Source: Flavobacterium foetidum
GTDB lineage: Bacteria; Bacteroidota; Bacteroidia; Flavobacteriales; Flavobacteriaceae
Length of the DNA: 64,000 nucleotides
Assembly (NCBI RefSeq): GCF_004634245.1
Contig: NZ_SJTF01000006.1
Location: 124,001-188,000, forward strand
Reading direction: 5' to 3'
Shown here: positions 9,697 through 19,349 of the stretch, in pieces
How positions within the stretch are numbered: the first letter of the stretch is position 1
Layout of the letters: every line of letters begins with the position of its first letter
Made by a program: the position numbers and the translations under genes
Notes under the pieces: model-generated
Databases searched by the model: none
Told to the model about the DNA's origin: nothing
Seen by the model: only the letters and a program-made list of their open reading frames with translations

Positions 9697-10524
9697 ATGA
9701 AAAATTCCAAAAATAAAATCTCAAATTCCAATAGAATTTTTCAGTTTACCCTTTTGTTTATCGGATTTTTTACCTGCAATGTTATTTTTGCACAATTTGA
9801 AATTCCGAAAAAACCCAGTTTTCAAACTTCTGTTTACGATTACGCAAATGTCTTAAGCGCTTCTGAAAAAACGCAGTTGGAACAAAAGCTAATTCGTTAT
9901 TCAGATTCGACCTCAACACAGATTGTAGTCATTACCATTGAAAGTCTAAAAGGCGAAGATGTAAGTCAGTTGGCGACAAAATGGGGACATACTTGGGGAA
10001 TCGGCCAAGCAAAAGAAGACAATGGCGTAATTATTTTATTGGCTAAAGCCGAAAAGAAAATCGCTATTAATCCTGGATATGGTCTAGAAGATCGACTGAC
10101 TGCCGGTATTGGCGGAACCATTATTCGTAATATTATAATTCCTGAGTTTAAGGCAGGAAGTTACTATAGAGGACTTGATAAAGGAGCCGACGCTCTTTTT
10201 GATGTATTTAAAGGAAAATACAAAGGCGAACGCAAAAAAAGCCAAGGACAAAGCTTTCCGATTTTGCCTTTCATCATAATTGTCGTTATTATATTAATTT
10301 TGCTGGCGCGAAATAAAAAAGGCGGCGGAAATTCAGGAAACAGCGGCGGAGGCGGTCCTAGCCTTCTAGACGTTATTATTTTGAGTAATCTTGGAAGAAG
10401 CAGTGGCGGATTTGGAGGTTTCGGCGGAGGATCATCTGGTGGAGGCTTTGGCGGAGGCGGAGGCTTCGGCGGTGGTTTTGGCGGAGGAGGTTTCTCAGGA
10501 GGTGGATCAAGCGGAAGCTGGTAA
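9697..10524 (+). CDS. TPM domain protein, membrane-anchored with Gly-rich tail (YgcG-like)
   Basis: 275 residues: signal peptide (about 1-32, ending IFAQ), TPM domain (about 45-170: DYANVLSASEKTQLEQKLIRY, GWGIGQAKEDNGVIILLA-like core, NPGYGLEDRLTAG), a membrane helix (about 190-203, ILPFIIIVVIILILL-like) and a C-terminal Gly/Ser tract (about 208-275) ending SSGSW. This architecture is typical of YgcG-type proteins. The low-complexity tail is common in the family and not a sequencing artefact sign. It is the third gene of the LemA-TPM-TPM operon. Confidence 0.9.
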   Translation: MKNSKNKISNSNRIFQFTLLFIGFFTCNVIFAQFEIPKKPSFQTSVYDYANVLSASEKTQLEQKLIRYSDSTSTQIVVITIESLKGEDVSQLATKWGHTWGIGQAKEDNGVIILLAKAEKKIAINPGYGLEDRLTAGIGGTIIRNIIIPEFKAGSYYRGLDKGADALFDVFKGKYKGERKKSQGQSFPILPFIIIVVIILILLARNKKGGGNSGNSGGGGPSLLDVIILSNLGRSSGGFGGFGGGSSGGGFGGGGGFGGGFGGGGFSGGGSSGSW

Positions 10525-10618
10525 ATTTATTTCGCTTCAAGTTTTTTATGTTTCAGGTTTGAAGTTTAGGTTTCAAGTTTAAAAAATCATACATTTACAC
10601 TTTACAATTATTTAACAG

Positions 10619-11032
10619 ATGTTATCGCATAAAGCAAAATACGCCCTTAAAGCTTTACTTTATTTAGCAGAACAAGACGAAAATCACATTTCTAGAACAG
10701 TGGAAATTGCTGACGGAGCCAATATACCCAAAAAGTTCTTAGAACAGATATTACTGGATCTAAAACGCGGTCGTTTTGTAAGCAGCAAACAAGGAAAATT
10801 TGGCGGTTATTATCTGATAAAATCAAAAAATGACATTACTTTGGCAGAAATTCACCGATTATTTGACGGTGCAATTGCACTTTTGCCATGCGCTTCCTTA
10901 AATTTTTATGAGCCTTGTTCAGACTGCAAAACCGAGTCTGAATGCAATCTGCGTCACGGTTTAATGCTGATTAGAGACAAGACTCTAAAGGCGATGGAAG
11001 GTATTACAATTGCCTCACTTGTAAAAAAATAA
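10619..11032 (+). CDS. Rrf2 family transcriptional regulator
   Basis: 137 residues. The winged HTH is MLSHKAKYALKALLYLAEQ, then ANIPKKFLEQILLDLKRGRFVSSKQGKFGGYYL, the standard Rrf2 recognition region. Four cysteines (C91, C100, C103, C109) lie in the loop that binds an Fe-S cluster in IscR/NsrR members, so a redox or cluster-sensing role is possible; this is inference. It sits just upstream of a short Cys-ending ORF and a TonB-dependent receptor on the same strand, with a dyad over the intervening promoter, which suggests it controls receptor expression. Confidence 0.9.
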   Translation: MLSHKAKYALKALLYLAEQDENHISRTVEIADGANIPKKFLEQILLDLKRGRFVSSKQGKFGGYYLIKSKNDITLAEIHRLFDGAIALLPCASLNFYEPCSDCKTESECNLRHGLMLIRDKTLKAMEGITIASLVKK

Positions 11033-11045
11033 AAAATTTTTCTCT

Positions 11046-11083
11046 AATTCCTAGTAAATCGATAGAATTTATATATATATTTG
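11046..11083 (+). promoter_or_regulatory. Promoter with candidate Rrf2 operator
   Basis: TATATTTG at 11076-11083 matches the Bacteroidota -7 box. Just upstream, AATTC (11046-11050) and GAATT (11065-11069) flank an inner CTA...TAG, giving an imperfect dyad in the expected operator position. It precedes the 35-residue ORF and the TonB receptor. Assignment to the Rrf2 protein is inferred from adjacency. Confidence 0.45.
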
Positions 11084-11124
11084 CCAAAAAATATTTAACT
11101 AATCATTTACAAAATTTTAACCCC

Positions 11125-11232
11125 ATGAAAGTAAAATCAAATTCATCAGGTGTCACAAATCTTTTGCAAAAACAAAATAAACAATTCACAACGGTGAAAA
11201 CTGCATCTTCTATGATGTGTATGTGCTGGTAA
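11125..11232 (+). CDS. Short leader-peptide candidate ending Cys-Met-Cys-Trp
   Basis: An ATG at 11125 opens a 35-codon frame, polar and Lys/Ser/Asn/Gln-rich for 29 residues, then ending SSMMCMCW-stop. It lies 42 bp after a -7 box and 48 bp before the TonB receptor start, in the leader of that gene. The ending concentrates two Cys, three Met and the only Trp in the last six codons, a composition typical of regulatory leader peptides sensing charged tRNA. Taken with the Rrf2 gene upstream, I infer cysteine or sulfur-linked control. It has no recognised domain, and I cannot exclude a chance ORF. Confidence 0.5.
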   Translation: MKVKSNSSGVTNLLQKQNKQFTTVKTASSMMCMCW

Positions 11233-11280
11233 AAAAATTTATTTTTAAACTCTACTAATCACATATACTTAATATAAAAA

Positions 11281-13827
11281 ATGAAAACATCTATAAAAAA
11301 TATCTTTACCATACTTGCAGTTTTAACCTTCTCAATTTCTTTTGCACAAAACATAGAGGGAGTTGTAATCAATAATGAAAACGTTCCACTAGAAGCGGCG
11401 AATGTCGTAATAAAAGGAACTACATTCAGCACAATAACAGATTCAGAAGGACGTTTTACTATTGATTCTCGAGGAAAATTACCCGTAACATTATTAGTGC
11501 AATACGTAGGCTATAAAACTGCTGAACTAGAAATCGGCGCTATCCCCGCCTCTCCTATCAACATTACGCTACATGAAGAAAACAAACTGGTTGAAGTAGT
11601 CGTGTCTTCAAGACGAAGAATCGAAAAGGTTCAGGATGTGCCAATCGCCGTATCGGTTGTAACTGGCAAACAGGCAGAACAGCAAGGCGCTTTTAACGTA
11701 AACCGCATTAAAGAATTAGTTCCATCAGTACAATTATACTCTTCTAACCCAAGAAATACCGGAATCAACATTAGAAGTTTGGGTTCTCCTTTCGGATTAA
11801 CAAACGACGGTATCGATCCAGGAGTTGGATTTTATGTAGACGGAGTTTACTATGCACGTCCGGCTGCAACCACATTAGATTTTATCGATGTTGAACAAAT
11901 CGAGGTTTTAAGAGGTCCTCAAGGTTCTTTATTCGGAAAAAACACTACTTCGGGAGCTTTTAACATTACTTCGCGCAAACCAAGTTTTACATCAGGAGCC
12001 GATTTTGAGGTGAGTTATGGTAACTATGCTTTTCTGCAGGCAAAAGCTTCTGTTACGGGAGCATTAGGAAAAAAAGTGGCTGGGCGTTTGTCTTTTTCAG
12101 GCACACAGCGTGACGGTTTAGTTGACAACGTTGCAACCGGAAGAGCCACCAACACGCTCAACAATCAAGGTTTTAGAGGACAATTGCTTTGGACGCCGAC
12201 TCAAAACACCAATATCATTTTTTCTGGAGATTTAACTACACAGCGTCCTGACGGATATGCCCAAGTAATCGCAGGAGTAGCTCCGACACAAAGAGCAGCT
12301 TACAGACAATTTAACGCAATTATTGCCGATTTAAACTATCAGCTTCCAAGCCAGAATGCCTTTGATCGTAAAATAGACCAAGATACTCCTTGGCGTTCTG
12401 GACAAGATTTAGGAGGTATCTCTCTTAATATCGACACTAAAATTGGTGGCGGTACCCTTACCTCGACAACTGCATGGCGTTTTTGGAACTGGGATCCATC
12501 AAATGATAGAGATTTTACAGGATTACAGGTTTTGGCAAAATCTCAAAACCCAACAAGACAAACACAGGTTACACAAGAGGTTCGTTATGCTGGACAATTA
12601 ACTTCAAAAATTAGTGGTGTTGCAGGAGTATTCTTTATTGATCAGACTTCTCAGACAGACGGTACAGAAGAATCAGGAAACGCACAATGGAGATTTTCTC
12701 AAAGCACAACAAGCAACTTATGGAAAACACCGGGATTATTTGAAGGATACGGAATTAAAACTGATGCAAGAATCAGAGCCTCTAGTGCGGCAGTGTTTGG
12801 ACAATTGGACTGGGCCATTACAGAACGCCTGCATATTTTACCTGGTTTGAGATATAATTTTGACAAAAAGGATGCGCACTATGCTCGTACAACATACGGT
12901 GGTCTGCAGACGACCGATCCACAATTACTGGCTTTGAAAAAATTGGTGTATTCTGATCAAGCATTTGACTCAAGCACAGATAACACAGACTTTTCAGGAA
13001 ACATTACTGTTAACTACAAAGCAACAGATAAAATCAACATTTACGGAACTTTTGCTAAAAGCTACAAACCAGTGGGTGTAAACGTAGCTGGTCTTCCTAA
13101 TAACTCTGCTGGTCAACCCTTGCTTGAACTGGCGGTTATTAAACCAGAAAAAGTATACCATTACGAATTGGGAGTAAAAACATCACCATTCAAAAACTCA
13201 ATATTCAACCTGACATTCTTTAACACAGAAATTAAAGATTTCCAGACCAACGTTCAGGCTGCAGAATTAGGTGTAAATCGAGGTTACCTAGCAAATGCTG
13301 ATAAAGTTAGCGTAAAAGGAGTTGAATTAGACGCAAGCTTTTATGTAAGCGAACATTTAACCATCAACGGTGCAGCTACTTACACAGATGGTAAATATGA
13401 TAAATTTACCAATGCGCCACTTCCTTTGGAAGAAACTGGAGCACCAGTATCTTTCAAAGATGTTTCAGGGTCTGCATTGCCAGGAGCTTCAAGATGGGCA
13501 GGATCTTTGGGAGGTGAACTTTCTGACAGAGCAAGATTTTTTGGAAACTCAGGAAAAATCTTCTTTGCTGCCGACGGATATGCGCGTTCTGAATTTTCTT
13601 CAAGCCCTTCGGCTTCAAAATATTTAGTAGTTCAAGGATATGCTATCTTTAATGCTCGTTTAGGTTTCCGCGCTTCGCAAGGTTTATCTATTCACATTTG
13701 GGGACGTAACCTTTTTGATAAAGATTATTATGAGCAGTTGCTTCCTGCTGGTGGAAATGCTGGACAGTATGCTGGTGTTCTTGGTGATCAAAGAACGTAC
13801 GGAATTACATTTAAGTATTCGCTGTAA
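11281..13827 (+). CDS. TonB-dependent receptor
   Basis: 848 residues: signal peptide (about 1-22, ending SFAQ), an N-terminal carboxypeptidase-regulatory-like domain (about 24-105, IEGVVINNENVPLEAANVVIKGT), a plug domain (about 120-230, with GVGFYVDGVYYARP and EVLRGPQGSLFGKNTTSGAFNI), then a beta-barrel ending in GDQRTYGITFKYSL with a terminal hydrophobic strand. It would import a substrate across the outer membrane using TonB energy. The substrate is not readable from sequence. No SusD partner follows, which argues against a polysaccharide utilisation locus. Context with an Rrf2 regulator and a Cys-rich leader ORF suggests a sulfur source or metal chelate (inference). Confidence 0.93.
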   Translation: MKTSIKNIFTILAVLTFSISFAQNIEGVVINNENVPLEAANVVIKGTTFSTITDSEGRFTIDSRGKLPVTLLVQYVGYKTAELEIGAIPASPINITLHEENKLVEVVVSSRRRIEKVQDVPIAVSVVTGKQAEQQGAFNVNRIKELVPSVQLYSSNPRNTGINIRSLGSPFGLTNDGIDPGVGFYVDGVYYARPAATTLDFIDVEQIEVLRGPQGSLFGKNTTSGAFNITSRKPSFTSGADFEVSYGNYAFLQAKASVTGALGKKVAGRLSFSGTQRDGLVDNVATGRATNTLNNQGFRGQLLWTPTQNTNIIFSGDLTTQRPDGYAQVIAGVAPTQRAAYRQFNAIIADLNYQLPSQNAFDRKIDQDTPWRSGQDLGGISLNIDTKIGGGTLTSTTAWRFWNWDPSNDRDFTGLQVLAKSQNPTRQTQVTQEVRYAGQLTSKISGVAGVFFIDQTSQTDGTEESGNAQWRFSQSTTSNLWKTPGLFEGYGIKTDARIRASSAAVFGQLDWAITERLHILPGLRYNFDKKDAHYARTTYGGLQTTDPQLLALKKLVYSDQAFDSSTDNTDFSGNITVNYKATDKINIYGTFAKSYKPVGVNVAGLPNNSAGQPLLELAVIKPEKVYHYELGVKTSPFKNSIFNLTFFNTEIKDFQTNVQAAELGVNRGYLANADKVSVKGVELDASFYVSEHLTINGAATYTDGKYDKFTNAPLPLEETGAPVSFKDVSGSALPGASRWAGSLGGELSDRARFFGNSGKIFFAADGYARSEFSSSPSASKYLVVQGYAIFNARLGFRASQGLSIHIWGRNLFDKDYYEQLLPAGGNAGQYAGVLGDQRTYGITFKYSL

Positions 13828-13848
13828 GCGGTTGGTTAGTTTTAGTTA

Positions 13849-13886
13849 GAAAACGAGATTCATTTTTTTAATGAATCTCGTTTTTC
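13849..13886 (+). terminator. Terminator after the TonB receptor
   Basis: The stem AAACGAGATTCATT / AATGAATCTCGTTT is followed by a T-rich run and lies about 22 bp after the stop codon. Confidence 0.9.
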
Positions 13887-13982
13887 TTTTGAAACAAATC
13901 ACAAAAAATATTCTAAAACAGTTTTTTACACTATCTGGAACTAATTTTGTTTGTATAAATTCGCAACCTGAATTTTACAGCG

Positions 13983-14726
13983 TTGAAAAAATCTTTTAAA
14001 CTATTTCTTTTTACACTTCTCTTTGCCTACCAATTTTCAGCGGGGCAGAATCAAAAGAAAATCGACCATCAGACCTTGACTTGGATTCGGTATTACAATG
14101 TTTTGCCGCTGACCGAAAAGTGGGCGCTGCATTCGGAATTTGACAATAGGAGCTTTGTAAATCCAATTCACGAAAACCTTTTTGTCATCAGAATTCAAGG
14201 CCGATATCGTACCAGCAAAATTATAGAACTCGGAGGCGGATTTGCTTACTTTAACGTAAATACACAGAATCCGGACGCCGATCCTGATTATTCAATTCCC
14301 GAATACCGTACACAACAGGACATCACTTTTATTAATGACATTGCTAAAATTACCTTTCATAATCGCTTTCAATTGGAAGAACGCTTTATTCAAAAAGCGG
14401 ACAAGAATGGGCTTTTAGACGAATTCTCCTTTGCATACCGATTTAGATACCGTCTGCAATCGACTTTTACACTTTGGGAAAAAGAGCAAAACAGTTTAAA
14501 AGGCACTATTTCTGATGAAATTTTATTCAATTACGGAAAAGACAACAAAAGAAATACTTTTGATCAAAACCGTATCTATGCTGCGTTACGCTATCATTTC
14601 ACTCCTAATCTTGGTTTAGAATTGGGGTATCTCAAAAACTTCCAAAGACGTGCCAGCGGTGTCGATTTTTATGATCGAGATATTATCAGATTTACCGTTT
14701 ATCATAGAATTAATCGTAAATTTTAG
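13983..14726 (+). CDS. DUF2490 family protein
   Basis: 247 residues. The start appears to be TTG at 13983, because it begins a good signal peptide (KKSFKLFLFTLLFAYQFSAGQ) and no ATG is available nearby. The mature part is rich in aromatic beta-strands and has the DUF2490 pattern: LTWIRYYNVLPLTEKWALHSEFDNRSF, IQGRYRTSKIIELGGGFAYF and a final YRINRKF strand. It is probably a small outer-membrane barrel of unknown role. A terminator upstream separates it from the TonB receptor, and a TATAAATTCG-like box precedes it, so it is probably its own transcript. Confidence 0.82.
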   Translation: MKKSFKLFLFTLLFAYQFSAGQNQKKIDHQTLTWIRYYNVLPLTEKWALHSEFDNRSFVNPIHENLFVIRIQGRYRTSKIIELGGGFAYFNVNTQNPDADPDYSIPEYRTQQDITFINDIAKITFHNRFQLEERFIQKADKNGLLDEFSFAYRFRYRLQSTFTLWEKEQNSLKGTISDEILFNYGKDNKRNTFDQNRIYAALRYHFTPNLGLELGYLKNFQRRASGVDFYDRDIIRFTVYHRINRKF

Positions 14727-14788
14727 ATTTTAGATTTTAGATTTTACTATAAAAAAAACAGCAAATTATAAATGATTTGCCGTTTTTT
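14721..14788. terminator. Convergent terminator region with TTTTAGA tandem repeat
   Basis: Three exact 7-bp TTTTAGA units start at the stop codon region (about 14721-14741). A hairpin follows (about 14755-14788, GCAAAT / ATTTGC with A- and T-flanks) that can serve both converging genes. Confidence 0.6.
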
Positions 14789-14792
14789 TATT

Positions 14793-14850
14793 TTTTGTCC
14801 CTTTGTCTCTTTGTCCCTTTGCTACTTTGCGACTTTAAAACTTTGAAACC
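14793..14850. repeat. Degenerate 8-bp tandem repeat (CTTTGTCC type)
   Basis: About six octamers in a row: CTTTGTCT, CTTTGTCC, CTTTGCTA, CTTTGCGA, CTTTAAAA, CTTTGAAA. It lies in the gap before the 3' end of the next minus-strand gene. Confidence 0.55.
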
Positions 14851-17615
14851 TAAAACTCCCTCTGTCTTCCTCTTCCTCCCTTTTTCCCTTCAGAAAAGTT
14901 TCCGATTTTGTATGCCAAAGAAAACATTGCATATCTTCTTAGAACTGTATTTTCTTCATCTCGAATCGAGGTTGCGGTAATGGTTCTTGTTGCACTTAAA
15001 TTTTGGTTCAAAACATCGTAAACTTTGACTTTCGCATAAAGTTTTTTATCTAAAAACCCATAAGACAAACTAGTGTTCCAAAGGAAAAAATCCTTTTTAA
15101 AGCCATCCGAAATGTTTGAATTGTATGTGTATCCAAAGTCATTTCCAAAAACTAAATTTTTCGGCCAGTATGTTGTAGTTTGCACATTAACTCTATGCAC
15201 CACATTAGATGTCTGACCCAATAAATAATTTTCATATTTAGATTCACTGTATGACAAATTATACGATGGCGCAATGGTTAATACTTCTCCATAATCGTAA
15301 GACATATAAACTTTTGGAGTCACTCCGATTGATTTGGAATTATACAGAACATCATTGGTATATCCTTTATCAAAAGAATAATTTCCGCTTAAACCAACAC
15401 CATATCGGAATATATGCGCATCTTTTTTAATCTGCTGATTCCAATTTGCTCCTGCAGAAAGATTGTAAACACCAGAAATATTTGTATAGGTAGTAAACTT
15501 TTGTCCGCTTGTATCAAAGCTTGAAATAGAAACAATATCATTATTATAGTAATCTCCTTTTAAATTAAAGCTGTAACCTGAACGAGATCTAAAATCATAA
15601 TTCCTAAATTGGAAATTAACGCTGTTTTTTTCAACCGGTTTTAAATCTGGATTTCCAGTAATGGTATTTAATGGATTATTCAAATTTATAATCGGCATTA
15701 ACTGATTGGCTGACGGTAATGCATTTGAATAATCATATTTGAATGATAGATTTTTAGAACGATTGAATTTATATCTTAATAAAGCAGTTGCAAAAGGGAG
15801 TGCATACTTTTTGCTTAAATCTGTCGCTGCATCTTGATAAAATGAATAATTATCAAACCTTACAATCGAAGTGCGGCTGTCTAGATTAATGGTAAATTTA
15901 TTTTTTTGCAACGTAATTCCAACTTTTGGCGTAACCGAATTTTGAATTGAGCTTGTATAATTACTAAATCTTGAATCATAATCCGTATATTCCTGAGAAA
16001 TTTCATTGAAATTATACGTTTTTTGATCGTTACTATTGCTCCTCCAATCTAAATCGGCACCAATTCTTATTCGTAATGAATCGGTTATTGGTTCGGTATA
16101 CTCAATATCTGCCGAATAAGCATCACTTACAGCTCTCTTTTTTATGTTCTGATTTCTTGAATCATCAGGTCTATTTCCGACGTAGTAAATTGTCTCAGAA
16201 ATATTCAATGCATTATTATCACTATCTGTATTATTGTTGGTAAAAACAAAACTTAAATTACGGGCCTTTTTATCAAAAGCTTTATTGAAATTTATCGAAT
16301 TAGAAAAATTTGTATTTGTGCCTTCAGAAAAAGAACTTCCTTCGCTTTTATTTAGGGCATTCCCATTTTCATCTTCAGCAAAACTTGAAGATGACGAACG
16401 ACCATTGGTTCTTGACTGATTTACTTTTGGTGCAAAAACAATTCGTGTTTTCGCATCTAATTTGTACTCTAACTCAAAATTGGCATTATTACCCGTATTT
16501 TCATTTCTTGACTTAGACTCACTTTGTGTTATATTATTTCCTGTAGGCTGAAAAATAACTTCATTCGATTTATTATCATTATTATTGACTGTATTCGAAA
16601 AATTGTAACTTCCCATCGCCAGTAATTTCTTAGTCCAGTCGTCAGAATAATTAAGACCGACTAAATTAGATTGCGTAATCCCTCTTCCGCTTCCGCCAGA
16701 AGTTGAACCTCCTCCTCTTCCGCTGCTATTTCGTCCTCCACCCATATTATCAAAAACATCATCCATAGAAAAACCGGTTGAATTGATATTATTGGAAGAC
16801 GCCAGCAAACTTATTTTTTGCTGATTATTAAAATAATTCAGATTGATATTGGCTTCATAACGATCATCGGTACCGTAACCCCCCATAACTTTACCAAAAT
16901 AACCTTTGTTCTTCTTTTCGTCGATTGTAATATTGATGCTCGAAAAATCGGAAGTCGACTCTTGTTTTGAAAGTTCTTCTTTTTTAGTTTTAAAATCTGA
17001 AACCTGAATTTTCTTGATGATATCTGCGGGAAGATTTTTGATTGCGATAGCTCCGTCTTTATCAAAAAAAGTTTTCCCGTTTACCAAAACTTGGTTGACC
17101 TCTCGCCCATTGACAGTTATTTTTCCGTCATTATCGACATCAAAGCCGGGAAGCTGTTTCAAAAGTGTTTCAACATTAGAGTCTGGACGGACTTTATAAG
17201 AAGCAGCATTAAATTCTAAAGTATCTTTTTTGATGGTAATTGGCGCGGCTTCGGTTTTAATTACAACATCATTTAATGCATTTACATTTTCTATTAAGTA
17301 TAATTTCCCGAAGTCTTTGCTTTCTGTAAGGCCTTTGTATTCTTCGTAATAGGTTTGATATCCCATATAATTCACTTTTAGAAATACGGGTTTGTCGAAC
17401 TTTTTGATGTTCATACGGAAAGCACCGTTTTTGTCTGTAGTAGCATATTCTATTACAGTAGAATCTTTTACGGTGGTAAAATAAACGGTGGCAAGTTCTA
17501 AAGGCAATTGTGTATTTACATCGAGAACTGTCCCTTTAACAGTAATATCGTTCTGTGCATTCGCAGTAAAAACGAAAAGAAAAAAAAGCGATAAAAATGA
17601 AATAAATTTGGTCAT
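14850..17615 (-). CDS. Outer-membrane beta-barrel family protein (TonB-receptor-like)
   Basis: 921 residues: signal peptide (about 1-20), a carboxypeptidase-regulatory-like domain (about 24-110, VKGTVLDVNTQLPLELATVYF), a plug-like domain (about 120-220, LKQLPGFDVDNDGKITVNGREVNQVLVNGKTFF), then a long barrel with a Ser/Gly-rich insert (about 290-312). This is the architecture of the flavobacterial barrel family related to TonB receptors but of unknown cargo. The C-terminus ends in a basic tail (GRGRQREF) rather than the usual terminal aromatic strand. It is a monocistronic unit that converges with the DUF2490 gene. Confidence 0.85.
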   Translation of the reverse strand: MTKFISFLSLFFLFVFTANAQNDITVKGTVLDVNTQLPLELATVYFTTVKDSTVIEYATTDKNGAFRMNIKKFDKPVFLKVNYMGYQTYYEEYKGLTESKDFGKLYLIENVNALNDVVIKTEAAPITIKKDTLEFNAASYKVRPDSNVETLLKQLPGFDVDNDGKITVNGREVNQVLVNGKTFFDKDGAIAIKNLPADIIKKIQVSDFKTKKEELSKQESTSDFSSINITIDEKKNKGYFGKVMGGYGTDDRYEANINLNYFNNQQKISLLASSNNINSTGFSMDDVFDNMGGGRNSSGRGGGSTSGGSGRGITQSNLVGLNYSDDWTKKLLAMGSYNFSNTVNNNDNKSNEVIFQPTGNNITQSESKSRNENTGNNANFELEYKLDAKTRIVFAPKVNQSRTNGRSSSSSFAEDENGNALNKSEGSSFSEGTNTNFSNSINFNKAFDKKARNLSFVFTNNNTDSDNNALNISETIYYVGNRPDDSRNQNIKKRAVSDAYSADIEYTEPITDSLRIRIGADLDWRSNSNDQKTYNFNEISQEYTDYDSRFSNYTSSIQNSVTPKVGITLQKNKFTINLDSRTSIVRFDNYSFYQDAATDLSKKYALPFATALLRYKFNRSKNLSFKYDYSNALPSANQLMPIINLNNPLNTITGNPDLKPVEKNSVNFQFRNYDFRSRSGYSFNLKGDYYNNDIVSISSFDTSGQKFTTYTNISGVYNLSAGANWNQQIKKDAHIFRYGVGLSGNYSFDKGYTNDVLYNSKSIGVTPKVYMSYDYGEVLTIAPSYNLSYSESKYENYLLGQTSNVVHRVNVQTTTYWPKNLVFGNDFGYTYNSNISDGFKKDFFLWNTSLSYGFLDKKLYAKVKVYDVLNQNLSATRTITATSIRDEENTVLRRYAMFSLAYKIGNFSEGKKGGRGRQREF

Positions 17616-17719
17616 AAAATTAGGTTAGTTAGACTGGTTAGACTACAAAAAACAAAAAAGGTTTAATTGTAATTTTTACATTTATTCAAATAACGTGCCA
17701 TTAAAAAATGAGCAAAAAA

Positions 17720-17742
17720 AAGTCCCCGTTATCTGGGGACCT
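17720..17742 (-). terminator. Terminator after der
   Basis: The stem AGTCCCC / GGGGACC has a 7-nt loop. On the minus strand it runs into a T-tract (A-run 17714-17721), 9 bp past the der stop. Confidence 0.85.
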
Positions 17743-17750
17743 TATTCTTA

Positions 17751-19064
17751 TTATTTTTCTCTGATATAAATGTCAATCGGAACTCCCGAAAAATCCCAGT
17801 TTTCTCTGATTTTATTTTCTAAATAACGCTTGTAAGGCTCTTTTACATACTGCGGCATATTGGCGAAAAATACAAACTGTGGTACCGCTGTTGGCAATTG
17901 CATACAGTATTTAATTTTTACGTATTTCCCTTTTGTAGCCGGTGGCGGATAAGCCTCGATTACTTTCAGCATATAGTCATTAAACTTAGACGTTGGAATT
18001 CTTTGTTTTCTGTTTTCAAAAACCTGAACTGTAGTTTCAAGAGCTTTAAGCAGACGCTGTTTTGTTAAAGCCGACACAAACAAAATAGGTACATCTGTAA
18101 AAGGCAGTAGTTCTTTTTTGATTTTTGCTTCGTAATCACGAGTAGACATGGTATCTTTTTCTACCAAATCCCATTTGTTTACCAAGATTACAACTCCTTT
18201 TCTATTCTTTTCAGCCAACCAGAAAATACTTTGGTCCTGACCTTCAAATCCGCGTGTTGCATCGATTACCAGAATACAGATATCGGCATGCTCAATTGCA
18301 CGTACAGAACGCATTACAGAATAAAACTCTAAATCTTCTTTTACTTTTGCTTTACGACGAATTCCTGCAGTATCTACCAAATTAAATTCGAAACCAAAAC
18401 GATCAAATTTGGTATCAATAGCATCACGAGTTGTTCCTGCAATATCGGTAACAATATAACGGTCTTTACCAATCAGGGCATTAATAAAACTAGATTTCCC
18501 GGCATTTGGTCTTCCTACAACTGCAAAACGAGGCAATTCTGTTTCTGGCGCAACGGGCTCTGGTTTTTCTGGGAAAGCTTCTATCAAGGCATCTAATAGA
18601 TCACCTGTTCCGCTTCCAGAAATACTTGCAAAAGTGTAATAATCGCCTAAACCAAGGTTATAAAACTCTACAGCGTCTTTTTCGCGCATGGCGTTATCCA
18701 CCTTGTTTACAGCCAATAAAACTGGTTTTGTAACTTTACGAAGCAATTTCGCCACGGTTTCATCCATTGGAGTGATTCCTTCCTCAACATCAACTACAAA
18801 AATAATAACATCGGCTTCATCGATAGCAAGTTCTACCTGTTTACGGATTTCGCCTTCAAATACGTCGTCGCTTCCGCGTACGTATCCACCGGTATCAATG
18901 ACAGAAAACTCTTTTCCGTTCCACTCGCTTTTACCATAGTTTCTATCGCGGGTAACCCCAGATACTGAATCTACAATAGCTTCTCTTCTTTGTATCAGCC
19001 TATTGAAAAGGGTTGATTTCCCCACATTAGGTCTTCCTACTATCGCAACAATGTTATTACTCAT
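17751..19064 (-). CDS. der: Ribosome biogenesis GTPase Der
   Basis: 437 residues with two consecutive GTPase domains followed by a KH-like domain, the diagnostic EngA/Der layout. The first P-loop is [11 protein letters not shown] (about 10-20) and the second [11 protein letters not shown] (about 184). Each has a DTxG switch (IDTGGYVRG and [12 protein letters not shown]) and an NKxD motif (NKVD, NKWD). It assists 50S subunit assembly. The gene is intact and of normal length. A low-complexity TTTTAGA repeat sits in its upstream spacer. Confidence 0.97.
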   Translation of the reverse strand: MSNNIVAIVGRPNVGKSTLFNRLIQRREAIVDSVSGVTRDRNYGKSEWNGKEFSVIDTGGYVRGSDDVFEGEIRKQVELAIDEADVIIFVVDVEEGITPMDETVAKLLRKVTKPVLLAVNKVDNAMREKDAVEFYNLGLGDYYTFASISGSGTGDLLDALIEAFPEKPEPVAPETELPRFAVVGRPNAGKSSFINALIGKDRYIVTDIAGTTRDAIDTKFDRFGFEFNLVDTAGIRRKAKVKEDLEFYSVMRSVRAIEHADICILVIDATRGFEGQDQSIFWLAEKNRKGVVILVNKWDLVEKDTMSTRDYEAKIKKELLPFTDVPILFVSALTKQRLLKALETTVQVFENRKQRIPTSKFNDYMLKVIEAYPPPATKGKYVKIKYCMQLPTAVPQFVFFANMPQYVKEPYKRYLENKIRENWDFSGVPIDIYIREK

Positions 19065-19069
19065 TTTTT

Positions 19070-19101
19070 TGAATTTTAGATTTTAGATTTTAGATTTCAG
19101 A
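19070..19101. repeat. TTTTAGA tandem repeat
   Basis: Three to four 7-bp units (TTTTAGA, then degenerate TTTCAGA) lie in the spacer upstream of der. The unit is the same as at 14721. Confidence 0.55.
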
Positions 19102-19230
19102 TTCTTAGCTTCCTAAAAATCTAATTGCTTGTAATCCAAAATGCTTTGTTTAAATTTTTTGCAAAGGTATGTAAAAAAGTCGCTAAGTTGCTAAGATTCT
19201 AAGTACCTAAGTTTTTTATTGTTATTTTTA

Positions 19231-19331
19231 GGAGCAATTTCCAGCTATCCGCTTTATCTTTTCCTGGTCTCGTTATAAAAAAACGATACCAGGAAAAGGA
19301 TACCGCTCCTATCTGGGCTAGAGCTTATAGG
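19231..19331 (-). repeat. Flavobacterial-type intergenic hairpin repeat, copy A
   Basis: About 100 bp of non-coding sequence. Read on the minus strand, it has AGCCCAGATAGGAGCGGTATCC, a stem-loop around CCTGGTATCG / CGAGACCAGG, then AAAAGATAAAGCGGATAGC. It lies directly after the stop of the CHAP gene. Copy B at 19985-20073 shares the conserved ends but lies in the opposite orientation. Confidence 0.65.
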
Positions 19332-19349
19332 TTTCAAGAACGTTTATCG

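Noticed and set aside
10391..10582. Glu/Ala-rich frame inside the second TPM gene
   Set aside because: It is the shifted reading of the Gly-codon tract of the real gene.
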